DNA from: Terfezia claveryi
Lineage: Eukaryota > Ascomycota > Pezizomycetes > Pezizales > Pezizaceae
Assembly (NCBI GenBank): GCA_015179025.1
Contig: WHUX01000003.1
Location: 496,001 to 560,000, forward strand
DNA: 64,000 nucleotides
Direction of reading: 5' to 3'
The translations under genes were made by a program, and so were the position numbers. Under the pieces are notes generated by a model that saw nothing but the letters and a program-made list of their open reading frames with translations, made no database searches and was not told the DNA's origin. Below are positions 1 through 10,564 of this stretch, piece by piece. Numbering within the stretch: the stretch's first letter is position 1; the number at the start of each line of letters is the position of its first letter.

Positions 1-500
1 GTCATGTATTAACATTTACTAACGGCGAAAAAAATTGGATGGAGGAAGAGGGAGGCGCTCTGCAGGCCAGATCGCTCGTCGGTTTTGGGCTGTTATATGT
101 TTGATGCGTAAGGATTATGAGATCTGCGAATATGAACGTAGATATTGGGAGCTGGTCTGTAGGAGAGATGTATTGCTTGATTGATCTATATCCCCTGCTT
201 TAGGGGTTTCTAGCAGTCTATATATACATGTCTCGTTCGTATTCACACATGTAAGTTATATACCTTCATATGCCTTCTTATCCACATGCCTCTATCCCCA
301 CATGTTTACACATGTATTGGAAGAGTATTCCTTACATGATGAGCATTATAAAATCTTTCAAAAAAATATAATAAGAGCAATAATAAAATCCATTCCGCCT
401 AGTGATTTCCAACCAAACTATAAAAGTGTGGGAGCCACCTATCATCTAGAACATTGTGCTCTTGTTCGCCGTTCGTAATCACTGGAGGTCGCTTTGTGCC
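1..500. other. AT-rich sequence, no gene seen
   Basis: No open frame of useful length or recognised motif is visible on either strand. It borders the T-run of a LINE tail. Confidence 0.5.
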
Positions 501-576
501 TTTTTTTTTTTTTTGGAAGTCTATATACGTCCATAAAGCCTGAGGCTATGAGGCCGCCCCATTTCCTCATCTTAGA
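501..576 (-). mobile_element. 3' tail fragment of LINE family L1
   Basis: A run of 14 T (501-514) followed by sequence whose reverse complement matches the last ~75 bases of the full-length LINE at 34840-34915 (shared core GACGTATA..AGACTTC before the A-run, and AAGATGAGG..A further upstream). This is a dead, heavily 5'-truncated copy in reverse orientation. Confidence 0.75.
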
Positions 577-724
577 GAAAGCAAGACAGCGGCCATTTCA
601 CCACACACTTGCTATAGCATATTGCAATAATGGACAATAGCAACTTCAACTTCCTAGAGAACGTCAACGCTCTAGACCTTATATTCGTAGGTGAACCAAT
701 AATCTATAAGATGAATAACAACTA

Positions 725-1539
725 CAGCAAAGTCGCGTTATAAGAAACCCCCGATATAAGAATCCCGGTCCCGTCATGCTTCTTAATATATACAGTTTCT
801 TATATCGCGACATAGATTGTATGCTTGTCAGCCGAAGATGTTACCTTGCAGCAACTACATCCATACACTGCACACGCTATATCCTACACTTAGCTATCCA
901 ACTATAAAGCGGTGGTTTAGTGAGAAATATACACCAAAGGCTATCAGTAAATCTCAGGTTAGCAAGATCTTGAATCCAAAATGCCATGAGGCATATCAAC
1001 TAGTGCCTCAACTTCTCAGTTGAGCAAATCCAGCCAAGAACAGCAACAGTTCGAAGTGGAAAAGGGATAGAGCTAGAGCTGGAAAGTGCCTTGTGCGAAT
1101 AGCATCATGGAAGGACGGAATCGAGCAGTTAGTGGACATATGGTTCAATTGAAGGCATTAGAAATTTGGGAAAAAATATCTACAGATCAAGGCCAGGAAG
1201 CCCCGAAGTTTTTCGCAAGGATGCCTAGATAACTGGAAGAGCCGATTTGGTATTAAAGTACCCTGATATCTCAAGTGTAGAAGCCCTCTGTCTTTTCCGT
1301 CTTCAAATCCTGATGTTGATTTACAGAAAGGTGAGCATATTCTATGTAGAGAAAAGCGGGATATTGAGGGTCTTCAAGGCATGGCTCGAGGCAACACAGG
1401 AGCAGACATCAATAACTGGTTTTTTTAGGCAGCGCTCAGATATTTGCTAGCTTTGGTGTACATATCGCGATATAAGAAACCTCGCGTTATAAGGAACCCT
1501 CTGCCAGACCCGAAGGGGATTCTTATAGCGACTCCTCTG
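725..1539 (+). mobile_element. pogo-like element with decayed transposase
   Basis: The element starts CAGCAAAGTCGCGTTATAAG and ends CTTATAGCGACTCCTCTG, imperfect terminal inverted repeats, and is flanked by TA at 723-724 and 1540-1541. A CAG/CTG terminus with TA duplication is typical of the pogo branch of Tc1/mariner. At 815 bp it is much shorter than an autonomous element. It holds only the N-terminal DNA-binding part of a transposase, so it is non-autonomous. Confidence 0.75.
817..1023 (+). pseudogene. pogo/CENP-B-type transposase N-terminal fragment
   Basis: The reading frame contains a helix-turn-helix pattern IKRWFSEKYTPKAISKSQ followed by VSKILNPK, as in the N-terminal DNA-binding domain of pogo/Tigger transposases. 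Downstream (about 1160-1240) a second helix-rich stretch resembling FSQGCLDNWKSRFGIK can be read in a different frame, consistent with the second CENP-B-type DNA-binding domain after a frameshift. No DDE catalytic domain follows inside the terminal repeats. A related N-terminal fragment lies at 21278. Confidence 0.6.
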
Positions 1540-2178
1540 TACAGCACCATAAAGCATCCTAGTTTCAGACAGATTACACTACTTAATAAGGACTCAAGAG
1601 TAGTAGGCTACGCTGCTCTCAGACACAGAAAGAAAACCGAGATGTTAGACAGCAGAGGAACATGCACCATCAGTGAGTATCCTATCACTAGAGTGCATCT
1701 TTTGGGCGTAACGTGCAATTCTCCGCAGTACACCCAAGGCGGGAAACACCCTGGATTGCCAGACCGCCATACAGAGATCAAGTTTGTACGTATAGTTTTG
1801 ATATCTGTTAGACTAGAAGGTACGACACCCGAGGCCCCGAAAAGGTTACCAATTTTTCCCTTACCTATGAAATCCCGAAAATTTGATAAAAGAACTATGT
1901 TTCACCCGCCATCCCCGCTGCTCCAAAGTGCTCCAGGGCTAGCTAGGTTGTGTCCGGTTCCCTCGCTATTTTCTACGATGGGGTATGTAGAGGCTCGCTC
2001 CCTCCTTACGGAGATTTTGTATGAATTGCTTTGCATAGCCACAGTTGGTGCATTGAATAATTAGTCCCCCTAGAATAATAACTCTCAGACCAGACTGGTT
2101 CTCTCGTACTGCTTCCCTCTCAGTGTCTCCTCCTAAAAGTGTGCTTTAAGACTAGGGTACGTTCAATGGCAAAAAGCT
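1540..2178. other. no supported gene
   Basis: A 206-codon frame (1444-2064) begins inside the right end of the pogo-like element and has no recognisable domain, so it is not called as a gene. Nothing else is seen here. Confidence 0.4.
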
Positions 2179-2190
2179 AAAAAAGAAAAA
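2179..2190 (-). terminator. possible Pol III terminator of the tRNA-like unit
   Basis: Read on the minus strand, the tRNA-like sequence is followed within 7 bases by TTTTTCTTTTTT, the expected form of an RNA polymerase III terminator. Confidence 0.45.
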
Positions 2191-2196
2191 GATAAT

Positions 2197-2289
2197 GGCT
2201 CAGCTGGGAATTGAACCCAGATCACCCACCCTTTGCCTGAATCAGCAGGAACCTACATAGCAGATATCATACCATTAGACCACTGTGCC
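2197..2289 (-). tRNA. tRNA-like gene or pseudogene (possibly Pro-type, with intron)
   Basis: On the minus strand the 93-nt unit begins GGCACAG and ends CTGAGCC, an acceptor stem with one mismatch. It contains an A-box-like TGGTCTAATGG and a B-box/T-arm GGGTTCAATTCCC with a perfect 5-bp stem CTGGG/CCCAG. The D-arm and acceptor resemble fungal tRNA-Pro. The anticodon region is too long for an intronless tRNA and I could not fold a clean anticodon stem, so either an intron is present or the gene is decayed. A poly-T follows. Anticodon identity is not assigned. Confidence 0.45.
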
Positions 2290-2360
2290 TTTTTATGATA
2301 ACAGTTTGATGATGCACATAATTATGTTGCCCTTTTAGAAGAATAGTTTAGTAGTAATAC

Positions 2361-2418
2361 TTGCCCAGATCAACTCTGCCTGAAATCAGGGAAGGAGTCA
2401 TATTATTAGACCACGCCT
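2361..2418 (-). repeat. diverged second copy of the tRNA-like unit
   Basis: About 70-160 bases from the first unit, a shorter relative shares the A-box-side motif GTGGTCTAAT and the segment around GCCTGAA/ATCAGG, and the sequence beyond it is also similar (the two stretches running to TTGCCCTTTTAGAAG and TTGCCTTAATAGAAG). It has lost the T-arm, so it is a tandem duplicate that can no longer form a tRNA. Confidence 0.45.
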
Positions 2419-4323
2419 TTTCATGATTGCTGCCTGATAATGCGTACTCTGTGTTGCCTTAATAGAAGTACCAATCAAGCAATTATTCAAGCCAAAGAGC
2501 AAGAGTTTGTCCAACTAAACTAGGTTTGTTCTAGGTTTCCCCTCTTAGTCAAACACTTTACTATTGGCAACCTACTAGTGGTCAGCTACTATCTTATGTC
2601 TAGTGTCTAAGACATGTAATATGCCAACCTCCTCATTACTTCAATTGGTTCCAGTCTTGACCCTTTATAATTATTATGGCTATAAACTATATTAGCTGAA
2701 TCACCAAAGCCTAGGCAATATCACCAATACCAATACCTCAGAAAAGATACTGAAATATACTGAAAAAGACCTGTAGTTAGCTATGAAGCATGCTCAAGCA
2801 GAACTAGATAGACCTATTATACAAATAGTTGAGCTATATGAAGTTAAGTGGTAAACACTGTATCAGAAGCTTCTAAAAACATACTAAGAGAGGTCTACAG
2901 CTCATCAGAATAAGCAATTGCTCTCTCCTAGTGATGAGAAAGCAATTGTAGCCTATGTAGAAATAATGGCTGATATAGAATTTCTATTAAATCATACTCT
3001 TTTATAGTAAATAGTATAGGATATTGTTAATAAGCAGCAGATACTACAACAAGGTAATGGAGGGGGTATTACAGGCCCTTAAGAATCAAGCAGCAACCCC
3101 TGAGATCGATGGGATCAATATATATAATGGCAAAGTACAATTATTTTTGTTCTGTCTTCCAATAGTACCCCCACTACTAGTACCCCCCTAATCTATATTG
3201 TTGGTATCAACTAAGTTAACAGGTTTCTTGATTATAACTTGGGCTTCAAAAAAGTCTCTATTCAATATCAAGAGAGAGTATGAGCAGCTGTATCTAATAA
3301 TATTGAGCTACAAGCAGATTTTCTCTGAAAACTTGCTAATCTAATATATCAGAAAAAGATATCTCAAGGGAATATATAAAATTGTGATGAAAAAGGTATT
3401 ATTATGGGCCGAAATAGTATATGAATGATGGCTATTGTATATACTAGAGGTCGAGCTACTATAATAACTGAAGGTTCTCATAAATTTTGCAGTATTTTGA
3501 AGACTATCAGTGCTGGTAGAAAGGTTATTCCACTCTTTATTATATGGCAAGGAAAGTCTTATTGGCAATCTTACTATTCAGAAGGGGGCCTATAGGTAGA
3601 AGCTATATTTGTAGTCTCTGAAAGCAGATATATGGATAATGAGCTAGGTTTGGAGTATATGGTTGAGCACTTTGAACCTTATACTCAAGTTGAAGACCCT
3701 CGCTATCTTATTGTGGATAGCCATTCTTTATATATTGTATAGAAGGTAGTATAGTATGCACTGGATCATAATATTCATATAATTTGCCTTCCATCAAAGT
3801 TTACTCATCTCCTATAACTTCTTGATATAGGTTGCTTTGGAGTCTTACAAAGAGTGTATAAAAGAAACCTTAGTTTATGGCTTCGATAAAACCTACTTTA
3901 AGTTCTCTCAAAACTATTATTTCTTGAAATCCTTAAAATAACTCGAAATAAGGTTTATACTACCGATTGTTTTTGTGGAGCATGGCAAAAGTCCTGCTAC
4001 TGGCTAATCGATTGTAATTTCATTGAACCCCTTCCCTCCTACAATCTTTCAGATAGTTATACTATCTCAGCCAATAAAATTTGAGTATCTAATACTTCTA
4101 GTCAGCTCCGTACACTCTCCCAATAAGTTAAAGATATCATCTGGTCAAAATTAGATTCAGATAAGAAGGAGTAGATATTTAAGCTTATTGACTTTGCTAG
4201 TAAAAAGGTTGCAAAACATAGAGATATTGCCTCTCATACTGACACTCTTAGCAAGCTCTAAGATGGAAAAGTATGATAAATAAAGAAAGGAAAAAAGCAT
4301 ATTGGGGAAGCTCAAGTACTGAT

Positions 4324-4672
4324 TGTTGAATGATAACCCGCTGGCAAGGCTGAATGCGAATATACATGTGAAGGATATAAAGATTGCATGGACAGGCTGG
4401 ATACAGACATATATGTGAAGGATATGAGGATTACATGGAAGATTGCGTGATTGTATAAATGCAGAGGAAGTGAAGGATCTGCTGTGTCTGGATATAGTTA
4501 GGAGGGCACATTACTGCTGTCACATTGTTGTTATTACTGGGTTGATGTTCATGTATTTAATAAGGTCTTGGACGTCCGAGTAAACTGTACCGCTATTGAA
4601 TCATCAGATTCATCAATTAAAAGACATCTCCTCTCATATCTTCACCTACACAGCCGTATGTGAGGTTTTACA
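4324..4672. mobile_element. solo LTR inside copy A
   Basis: The 349-bp insert begins TGTTGAATGATAACC and ends GAGGTTTTACA (TG..CA) and is flanked by the 5-bp duplication CTGAT (4319-4323 and 4673-4677). The related 41-kb transposon lacks it at the matching point. No coding sequence or second LTR is present, as expected after LTR-LTR recombination. Confidence 0.8.
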
Positions 4673-4895
4673 CTGATACACTAGTATGTTAATGATAGTA
4701 TTAAAAAGGTTGTGGAGAAAGAGACAAAAAAGCTTACAAGGTAGCAGGTATCAGTAGAAAAAAAGTAAATTGTAAATAAGAGAAAGGCTTTATAAGATAT
4801 GCTTGAGAAGTAGTAGAAAGCTAACCTTAAGAGATATATGAAGATTATAATACCTGCATAGCAGGCTGAATGTACTGATATTGATACTATATGGG

Positions 4896-5179
4896 TGTTA
4901 CGGCTGAGATTATGCAGACCGGGCCGGCGCCACCCGATGGTGGGTGGCCTGAAGTCAACCCCGCTTTCCTATATATTTGCCCACGTCTTGTATCTAGTTC
5001 TTGTTCTCTAAGACTCAAGCGAAGTCTTGTATCGCTGGGTTACTTTATCGAATGAATCAGTCTATATTCTTCGCTCTATGTTAGCCCAGTTAGGCTCGAG
5101 CCTAGTGATTATGCCTTCGTGCACTCTATATACCGATATACCGACAGATATCACCGTGATCACTAGCTCGCCCCTAACA
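4896..5179 (+). repeat. left LTR
   Basis: 284 bp, TG..CA ends, apparently identical to the right LTR. A short frame inside it (5027-5209) is not considered a gene. Confidence 0.88.
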
Positions 5180-5435
5180 TTACTTCGCTTTGACAAAAGG
5201 GACCGGTGATTCTGGCTAATCACCCCTCCCTCGCTGACTACACTGTCGGACAGCCGGAATATGGCTAAAAGAGATGTCGCTGGATTATTTGGCTATATGA
5301 GCGACGTCGGAAATAATTATTTCCCCCTCCTATATGCTTATTAGCTTGTTCTAAATGACCTACTAATCCTATATTGAGATCTCCGGATCTACTAAGTCTT
5401 AGGTATCGAGCGACATGCTCAAACACCCCCTCGCC

Positions 5436-5625
5436 AGGCTTATAAGGCCCCGAACGAGCCTATAAGGCCCCGAACGAGCCTATAAGGCCCCGAACGAGCT
5501 CAAAGCTCAAAAGCCCCGTCCGAGCTCAAAGCTCAAAAGCCCCGTCCGAGCTCAAAGCTCAAAAACCCCGATCGAGCTCAAAGCTCAAAAACCACGTTCG
5601 AGCTCGAAAGCTCAAAGACCCCCGC
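5436..5625 (+). repeat. tandem repeats inside the LTR element
   Basis: Three units of about 21 bp containing TATAAGGCCCCGAACGAGCC are followed by four to five units of about 28 bp with GAGCTCAAAGCTCAAA and CCCCG, drifting along the array. The units share the CCCCG..CGAGC core. They lie in the non-coding interior, downstream of the left LTR. Confidence 0.8.
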
Positions 5626-6296
5626 CTTGGGAAAAGACCCAAGCGAGTGCTACGAGCACACAAATGAACAAGACCCCCCCCTTGCACTGGCAAGTCGGGT
5701 TGGATAGCTGGGATAGCTGGGAAAGCATGCATTGAACCTTTTCCTGTGACGTTGGCTTTTTCCCACAGGGTTTTGCCGCGCAGAGGTTTTTAACGGCAAT
5801 GGCATGTGGAATACCCCCCCTACCAAGATTACCCCGGATCTGCGGATCCTTCCAATGCCTAGATCTTCGGATCTATATATATGATACACCTCATGTTTAA
5901 GATATCCCGGATCTATGATCCATACATATGATGCACATCTTGTTCAAGATACCCCTCAAGATTACGGAAAGCGGATCGATGGCAAGTCGCCAGAGAAGTG
6001 AAGCCACCCGGTCTGATGTTTAAGCATTGGCATGACGCCACTATGTTTGAGAGAATACCCCCGTCCTTCCGAGCCTCCCTACAGGCCAAGGGTCCCCACA
6101 GAATGTGCAAGACTGTTTAGGCGCTATTATCGCGGACCAAAGTGTCCAATATTGTCGTGGACCAAGTGTCCAATGTTGTCGGGGTTGACCAAACGCACGG
6201 AACACGCCCCATTGTCTATGCCGAAAACATGAGCACGTGGATCAGAGGGATGGTGAAGTTGGTCGGTCGGGACGCCCTCTAGCAGAGGGGGAGTAC

Positions 6297-6580
6297 TGTT
6301 ACGGCTGAGATTATGCAGACCGGGCCGGCGCCACCCGATGGTGGGTGGCCTGAAGTCAACCCCGCTTTCCTATATATTTGCCCACGTCTTGTATCTAGTT
6401 CTTGTTCTCTAAGACTCAAGCGAAGTCTTGTATCGCTGGGTTACTTTATCGAATGAATCAGTCTATATTCTTCGCTCTATGTTAGCCCAGTTAGGCTCGA
6501 GCCTAGTGATTATGCCTTCGTGCACTCTATATACCGATATACCGACAGATATCACCGTGATCACTAGCTCGCCCCTAACA
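6297..6580 (+). repeat. right LTR
   Basis: 284 bp, same sequence as the left LTR. Preceded by a polypurine tract at about 6281-6294 and followed by the ATGGG target duplication. Confidence 0.88.
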
Positions 6581-7205
6581 ATGGGCTGCTACTAAGCAAG
6601 CTACTAGTAAGAAGTAGTCTACCAGTATGAAAAGACTATTATATCCTCCTTAGCCAAAGTGACCTTTAAAGCCCAAAAGGAGGGATATTGCAGGTAGTAA
6701 TCTTTCTATAGTAGTTAAGAATGAAGCAGAAGAGGAGGCTGAAGTAGAGGCTAATGGGGTTGATAGATAAGTTGATGAGGACATTAATAAGGAGGATTTG
6801 GTAGATTCAATAAGAAATCTTGAAATTGATCATTTTACTATAGTTAGTTTATACTGCCATTCAATTATATCATATCCTTCCTTTTCCAAATTAATTTAAC
6901 ATCGATTCAGATATATGGTTAAGACCTCCGTGAAGTTATAAGCTTATTGGCATGATATTTATGATATAGGGTTGGAAGGAAGGGGGGGGGGAGAGTTACA
7001 GGGTAGATATATTAGAATGGATAGGTTCTATATATCTGGTTGATTTTGGTAGAATATAAGGGTAACCATGTTGTAGAGCATGATTGTTTCCATAATTGTA
7101 GATAGAACTTGCAACAGCTGCGTTAGGTATATCATATGGTATCGCCTCGGAGGGGGCTTGCAGGGGTGCTTGCAGGGATGGACATAAGACAGTGGCTGGC
7201 CACTA

Positions 7206-9781
7206 CAGTTCTTGGCCTAGCTATGATCCATGTCAAACATCCCTGCTGCCAACCCCCTCGTCGCCTTTCTTAACGCATATCTCCAGGCCTAGGAGGTTGT
7301 GGCCCCTCCCACACATACCGTTCGTTTCACCAGCGCTAGCACAATCAAACCTGCTTATACAACCCCTGAAATGCCTAAATATCCGGAAGCAGTTATGCAA
7401 AAAGCGATGCAACATGCCCGTAGAGAGCCCGATATACCCATCCTTCGATTAGCACAGCTATATGGTGTTGACAAGACCACACTGGGTCGCAGAGTGAAGG
7501 GGAAGCAGGTCAAGCAATCTAATGCACGGCGTAATGACCAGTTGTTCTCTTCGGGTGAGGAGAATACAATTATCGATCACTGTGATACCATGGGAAAGCT
7601 GGGATTTCTGGTCTCTAAATCTATGCTAGTGCAGCTTGCACAAGATATGCTCAACAAGCGGCCAATCAGCCTCAGCAGTCAACAACAAACTATCAAAGGC
7701 ACTACGGCCAAGGATATGGAGAATGCAAATAAGGTCCACATTATTGGGGGCCATTGGTTTGATCGGTTCATGCGTCGGCATCCGGATTTTAAGTTGGCAT
7801 TTGTACAATATCAAGAGCGAGGACGGAAAGCAGCTGCTGATCCAGAGGTACAGCAACATTTCTTCAGGTTACTGGCCAATCTTGTGCGTTGACAAGGTAT
7901 TAAAGAGGATGATATCAGGAATTGTGATGAGAAGGGTATTACTATGGGTCGAAATGGAGCTCGAGATATGGCGATAGTAAGAGTAGGACATCGAGGGTAT
8001 GCGGTAACTGAGGGATCACGGGAATTCTGCAGTGTGCTAGAAACAATCAGTGCTACAGGGCAAGTTCTACCTCCCTTTATTGTATGGCAAGGCAAAACCC
8101 ACCGTGAGTCATACTATCAACTAGGAGAAGGGGGGGGGTGCATGCTCGTGATGCAACATTTGCGGTTTCACCTAGTGGATATATGGATAATGAGCTTGGA
8201 TTGGAGTTTATCAAACACTTCAATACTTATACACAGACGAGCACGCAGGCTCATACACAGACGAGCACGCAGGCTCATGAGCAGCGAGCACGAGTGCTCA
8301 TTGTTGATGGACATGCATCACATGTTGCCTACCCAGTTGTTGACCATGCTCTCAAGCAGAATATTCATGTCATATGCTTGCCTTCCAAAAGCACCCACCT
8401 ACTACAACCTCTTGATGTTGGCTGCTTCGGTATTTTGCAGAAGGCTTACCAACACAACCTCCGTGAATGGATCCACCTAAATCCACTTGCAGTCCTCCGC
8501 AAGTCCGACTTTCTTGAGATCTTATTTCCAGCGCGAGATAAGGTATATACAGTGGCAATCATTACAGCAGCATTCAGGGCTTCTGGCTGTTGGCCTATTG
8601 ATATTCTTGCAGCTCGTGGAGGCCTCCCCCCTCCTCTACCACCAACTGAGGCTAGTGCTATTATGATGGCGCAATCTGAGACATCTACATTAAATATCCG
8701 TGCACTGGATACCCCCATTCAGCTTCGTGCTATGGCAAACAATATAGAGGCAGCTATTCCTGAGATAACAGCCTCTGCTCGAAATCTCCTACATGCATTT
8801 GTTGATACAGCCACACAAAAGGTTGCTGAATATCGAGATATTAACCCTCGTGCGGTGACCCTCAACAAGCTCCGGAATGGCAAGGTTCGTAGGAATAAAA
8901 CCAGCAAGAAACATCTTGGCAATATGGCAAGAGTGATAGATCGTTGAATGGTTGATGCAGGGTTAAAAGAAATTGCTCGAAAAGAGGCTGCAGATATAGT
9001 AGCTGAAGAGGCCAAAATAGCACGGAAAGCAGAGGCTGTTGCTAGAAAGCTTGCTAAAGAGCAGGCTATGCAACAGAAGAAGGCTGCTCGAGAGGTACAG
9101 GCTGTGCTGGAGGCTCAATGGAAGGCAGATTATACTGCAGCTGAGGCTGCGTGGCGTATTGAACGGGATCAGGCCCGTCTAGAGCATAAGAAGCCTCCAA
9201 AAAAGCCGGTGAAGCCACCTAGACCTAAGGTGGTTGCAGATAATATGGTGGGTGGAGATCAAGGTTTGGAGGGTGTTGGGAGTGTAGAGAATGAAGAGGC
9301 TCAAACCGCAGAAGAGCTGGAGGCCACGGAGGATCAAGATGCAGAAGAATTGGCTGATATGGTTCGAGAGCTCGAAATAGCCGAATTTTGCAATGTAAGT
9401 GCCAATATTCTATACTGCCCCATAGCATGCTATACCACCCTATAGCTATATACTGTATTCTAACATCAATATAGATAGTAAATTAAGGTTTTGGCAGTAT
9501 GTAGGCTTTTCTATTTATGATATCTATAGATGGGGGGTCATATTGTATGTGGGGGGGTATTGTACTATTTTGGAGGTGGATTTGTGTGTATGGTGATTTC
9601 ACATAAGTTATTCCACTAGCCAGTATGCGTATATTGTAGAGCATATTCAATAGTATTGACAAACAATTTACCCGATCTATCGAGGAAACATACCTAGAGT
9701 AGTGTGCTGGGATATGACTTGCGGCAGGGGTAGCGACATGGATCATAGCGCCGCCATGGATCATAGCTAGGCCAAGAACTG
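7206..9781 (+). mobile_element. Fot1/pogo-like DNA transposon (copy B)
   Basis: Terminal inverted repeats read CAGTTCTTGGCCTAGCTATG at the left end and its reverse complement CATAGCTAGGCCAAGAACTG at the right end, flanked by TA at 7204-7205 and 9782-9783. Near the right end a second CATGGATCATAG motif repeats the subterminal sequence. It sits exactly inside the right terminal repeat of copy A: removing B with one TA restores CCACTAGTAGGTTGCCAATGG. B is therefore younger than A and much less mutated. Length 2576 bp. Confidence 0.88.
7371..9445 (+). pseudogene. Fot1-like DD35D transposase of copy B, broken
   Basis: The protein starts MPKYPEAVMQ and has an N-terminal helix-turn-helix (LAQLYGVDKTTLGRRV), a second DNA-binding region ending near FVQYQERGRKAA, and a DDE domain with NCDEKGITMG (first Asp), LIVDGHASH (second Asp) and LLQPLDVGCFG (third Asp). 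Thirty-five residues separate the last two Asp, as in Fot1/pogo. An acidic/Lys-rich C-terminal tail follows. It is broken by in-frame TGA at 7890 and 8945 (both could be CGA to TGA) and by a frameshift at a run of nine G (8130-8138). A 30-bp duplication around 8228-8280 repeats TQTSTQAH. Confidence 0.82.
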
Positions 9782-9798
9782 TAGTAGGTTGCCAATGG

Positions 9799-10560
9799 AA
9801 GTCTTGGAATAAGGTGCGCTAGTCTGGTTGGCACAAGGTGCGCTCTGCAGGGAAGGATGTTGGTACCACTTGGCGCAGGCCAAGACCGGAATGGTTGACT
9901 ACCCTATCAGGAAGTACCCTCACCTCTTAGTGCCAACTAGATAGAGATTGTGAGTAACATATATATATATATATTTTTTAAAAACTCATTACTCCTATAC
10001 GGTCCCAGAGTGTGGTAACATAGGTATGCATGCTTTGAGATCATCAGAAAGAATATAAATATACCTCAATTTTCAGTGAAAACAAAGATATTCAAGCTAC
10101 GATTGTCCCAACCAGACAACAATTCTCCCTGCCAGGGCCCGGAATCATCATATGGGCTAAACTACATCACATAGATCTTCCCGCCATACTAATCATACCT
10201 TTATCAGTCACACACTAACCCCCCATCTCTAAAGCAAATTTTACCCATTAGAAATGCAAACCATTCACCCTTAGCTAATTAAATGCGAGCGTAAAATCAA
10301 AAGCATCACAACGTCCCGTTCCCTTGCTGAGAACCAAATCAAGCAAACTAAGCACTCAAACTCACCACTCGCCCCAGCTGACCTCCACGTGCCTTCCCAC
10401 ATCTCCATCAAACCTCCTTCCGTAAATGAGCGTAAGGCTCACAGCTCATCGCCACGCACAAAACACGTACCCTCTCACATCCACATTCACACCCAACCTC
10501 CCCCGAAGCTAGCCACGCTCACAAGCCCTCAAGGGGATCCCTGATTTTCTCCCCTTATTC
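9799..10560. other. AT-rich intergenic region with small TE scars
   Basis: No gene seen. At 9820-9836 lies the recurring motif TAGTCTGGTTGGCACAA, here flanked on both sides by AGGTGCGC. Around 9968-10010 a stretch reads, on the minus strand, as a decayed L2 LINE tail (GGGACCGTATAGGAGTAATG then A-rich). Confidence 0.45.
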
Positions 10561-10564
10561 CAGA

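Larger units (their letters stand above)
4896..6580 (+). mobile_element. complete non-autonomous LTR retrotransposon
   Basis: Two 284-bp direct repeats (4896-5179 and 6297-6580), each starting TGTTACGG and ending CCCCTAACA, bound an 1117-bp interior and are flanked by ATGGG (4891-4895 and 6581-6585). The LTRs look identical by eye, implying recent insertion. A purine-rich tract GCAGAGGGGGAG just before the right LTR sets the plus orientation. The interior has no gag, protease, integrase or RT coding, so it must be mobilised in trans (TRIM/LARD-like). It interrupts the decayed transposase of copy A, so it is younger. Confidence 0.88.
2745..6895 (+). pseudogene. Fot1-like transposase, remnants of copy A
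   Basis: Homologous stretches to the transposase of the 41-kb copy can be followed through the N-terminal region (KYTEKDL..AMKHA), the middle (GITGP), the DDE domain around 3380-3900 (CDEKGI-like and LLDIGCFGVLQ-like segments) and the acidic C-terminal tail (6700-6895). Stops are frequent and mostly explained by C-to-T or G-to-A changes. A homopolymer of five G at 3584-3588 would keep the frame that the 41-kb copy has lost. The gene is interrupted at 4324-4672 and 4896-6580. Confidence 0.75.
2561..9798 (+). mobile_element. Fot1/pogo-like DNA transposon, decayed and nested (copy A)
   Basis: The left terminal repeat CTATTGGCAACCTACTAGTG follows TA at 2559-2560. The right one ends CTAGTAGGTTGCCAATGG at 9798 and is itself split by another transposon. 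Removing three younger insertions (solo LTR, LTR element and copy B, each with its duplication) leaves about 2616 bp, matching the 2622-bp relative at 41137-43758. Against that copy it shows many C-to-T and G-to-A changes (CAG to TAG, GCC to GCT), so its transposase (about 2745-6895 minus insertions) is full of stops. The pattern resembles repeat-induced point mutation. Confidence 0.85.

Noticed and set aside
1444..2064. 206-codon open frame
   Set aside because: It starts inside the terminal repeat of the pogo-like element and shows no domain or protein-like composition.
2083..2115. GGTTCTCTCGTACTG resembles the reverse complement of the large-subunit rRNA sarcin-ricin loop
   Set aside because: Neighbouring sequence does not match large-subunit rRNA on either side, so the similarity is probably accidental.
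5436..5625. Possible CRISPR-like array
   Set aside because: Units are contiguous and drift in sequence with no unique spacers; it is a minisatellite in an LTR element of a eukaryote.
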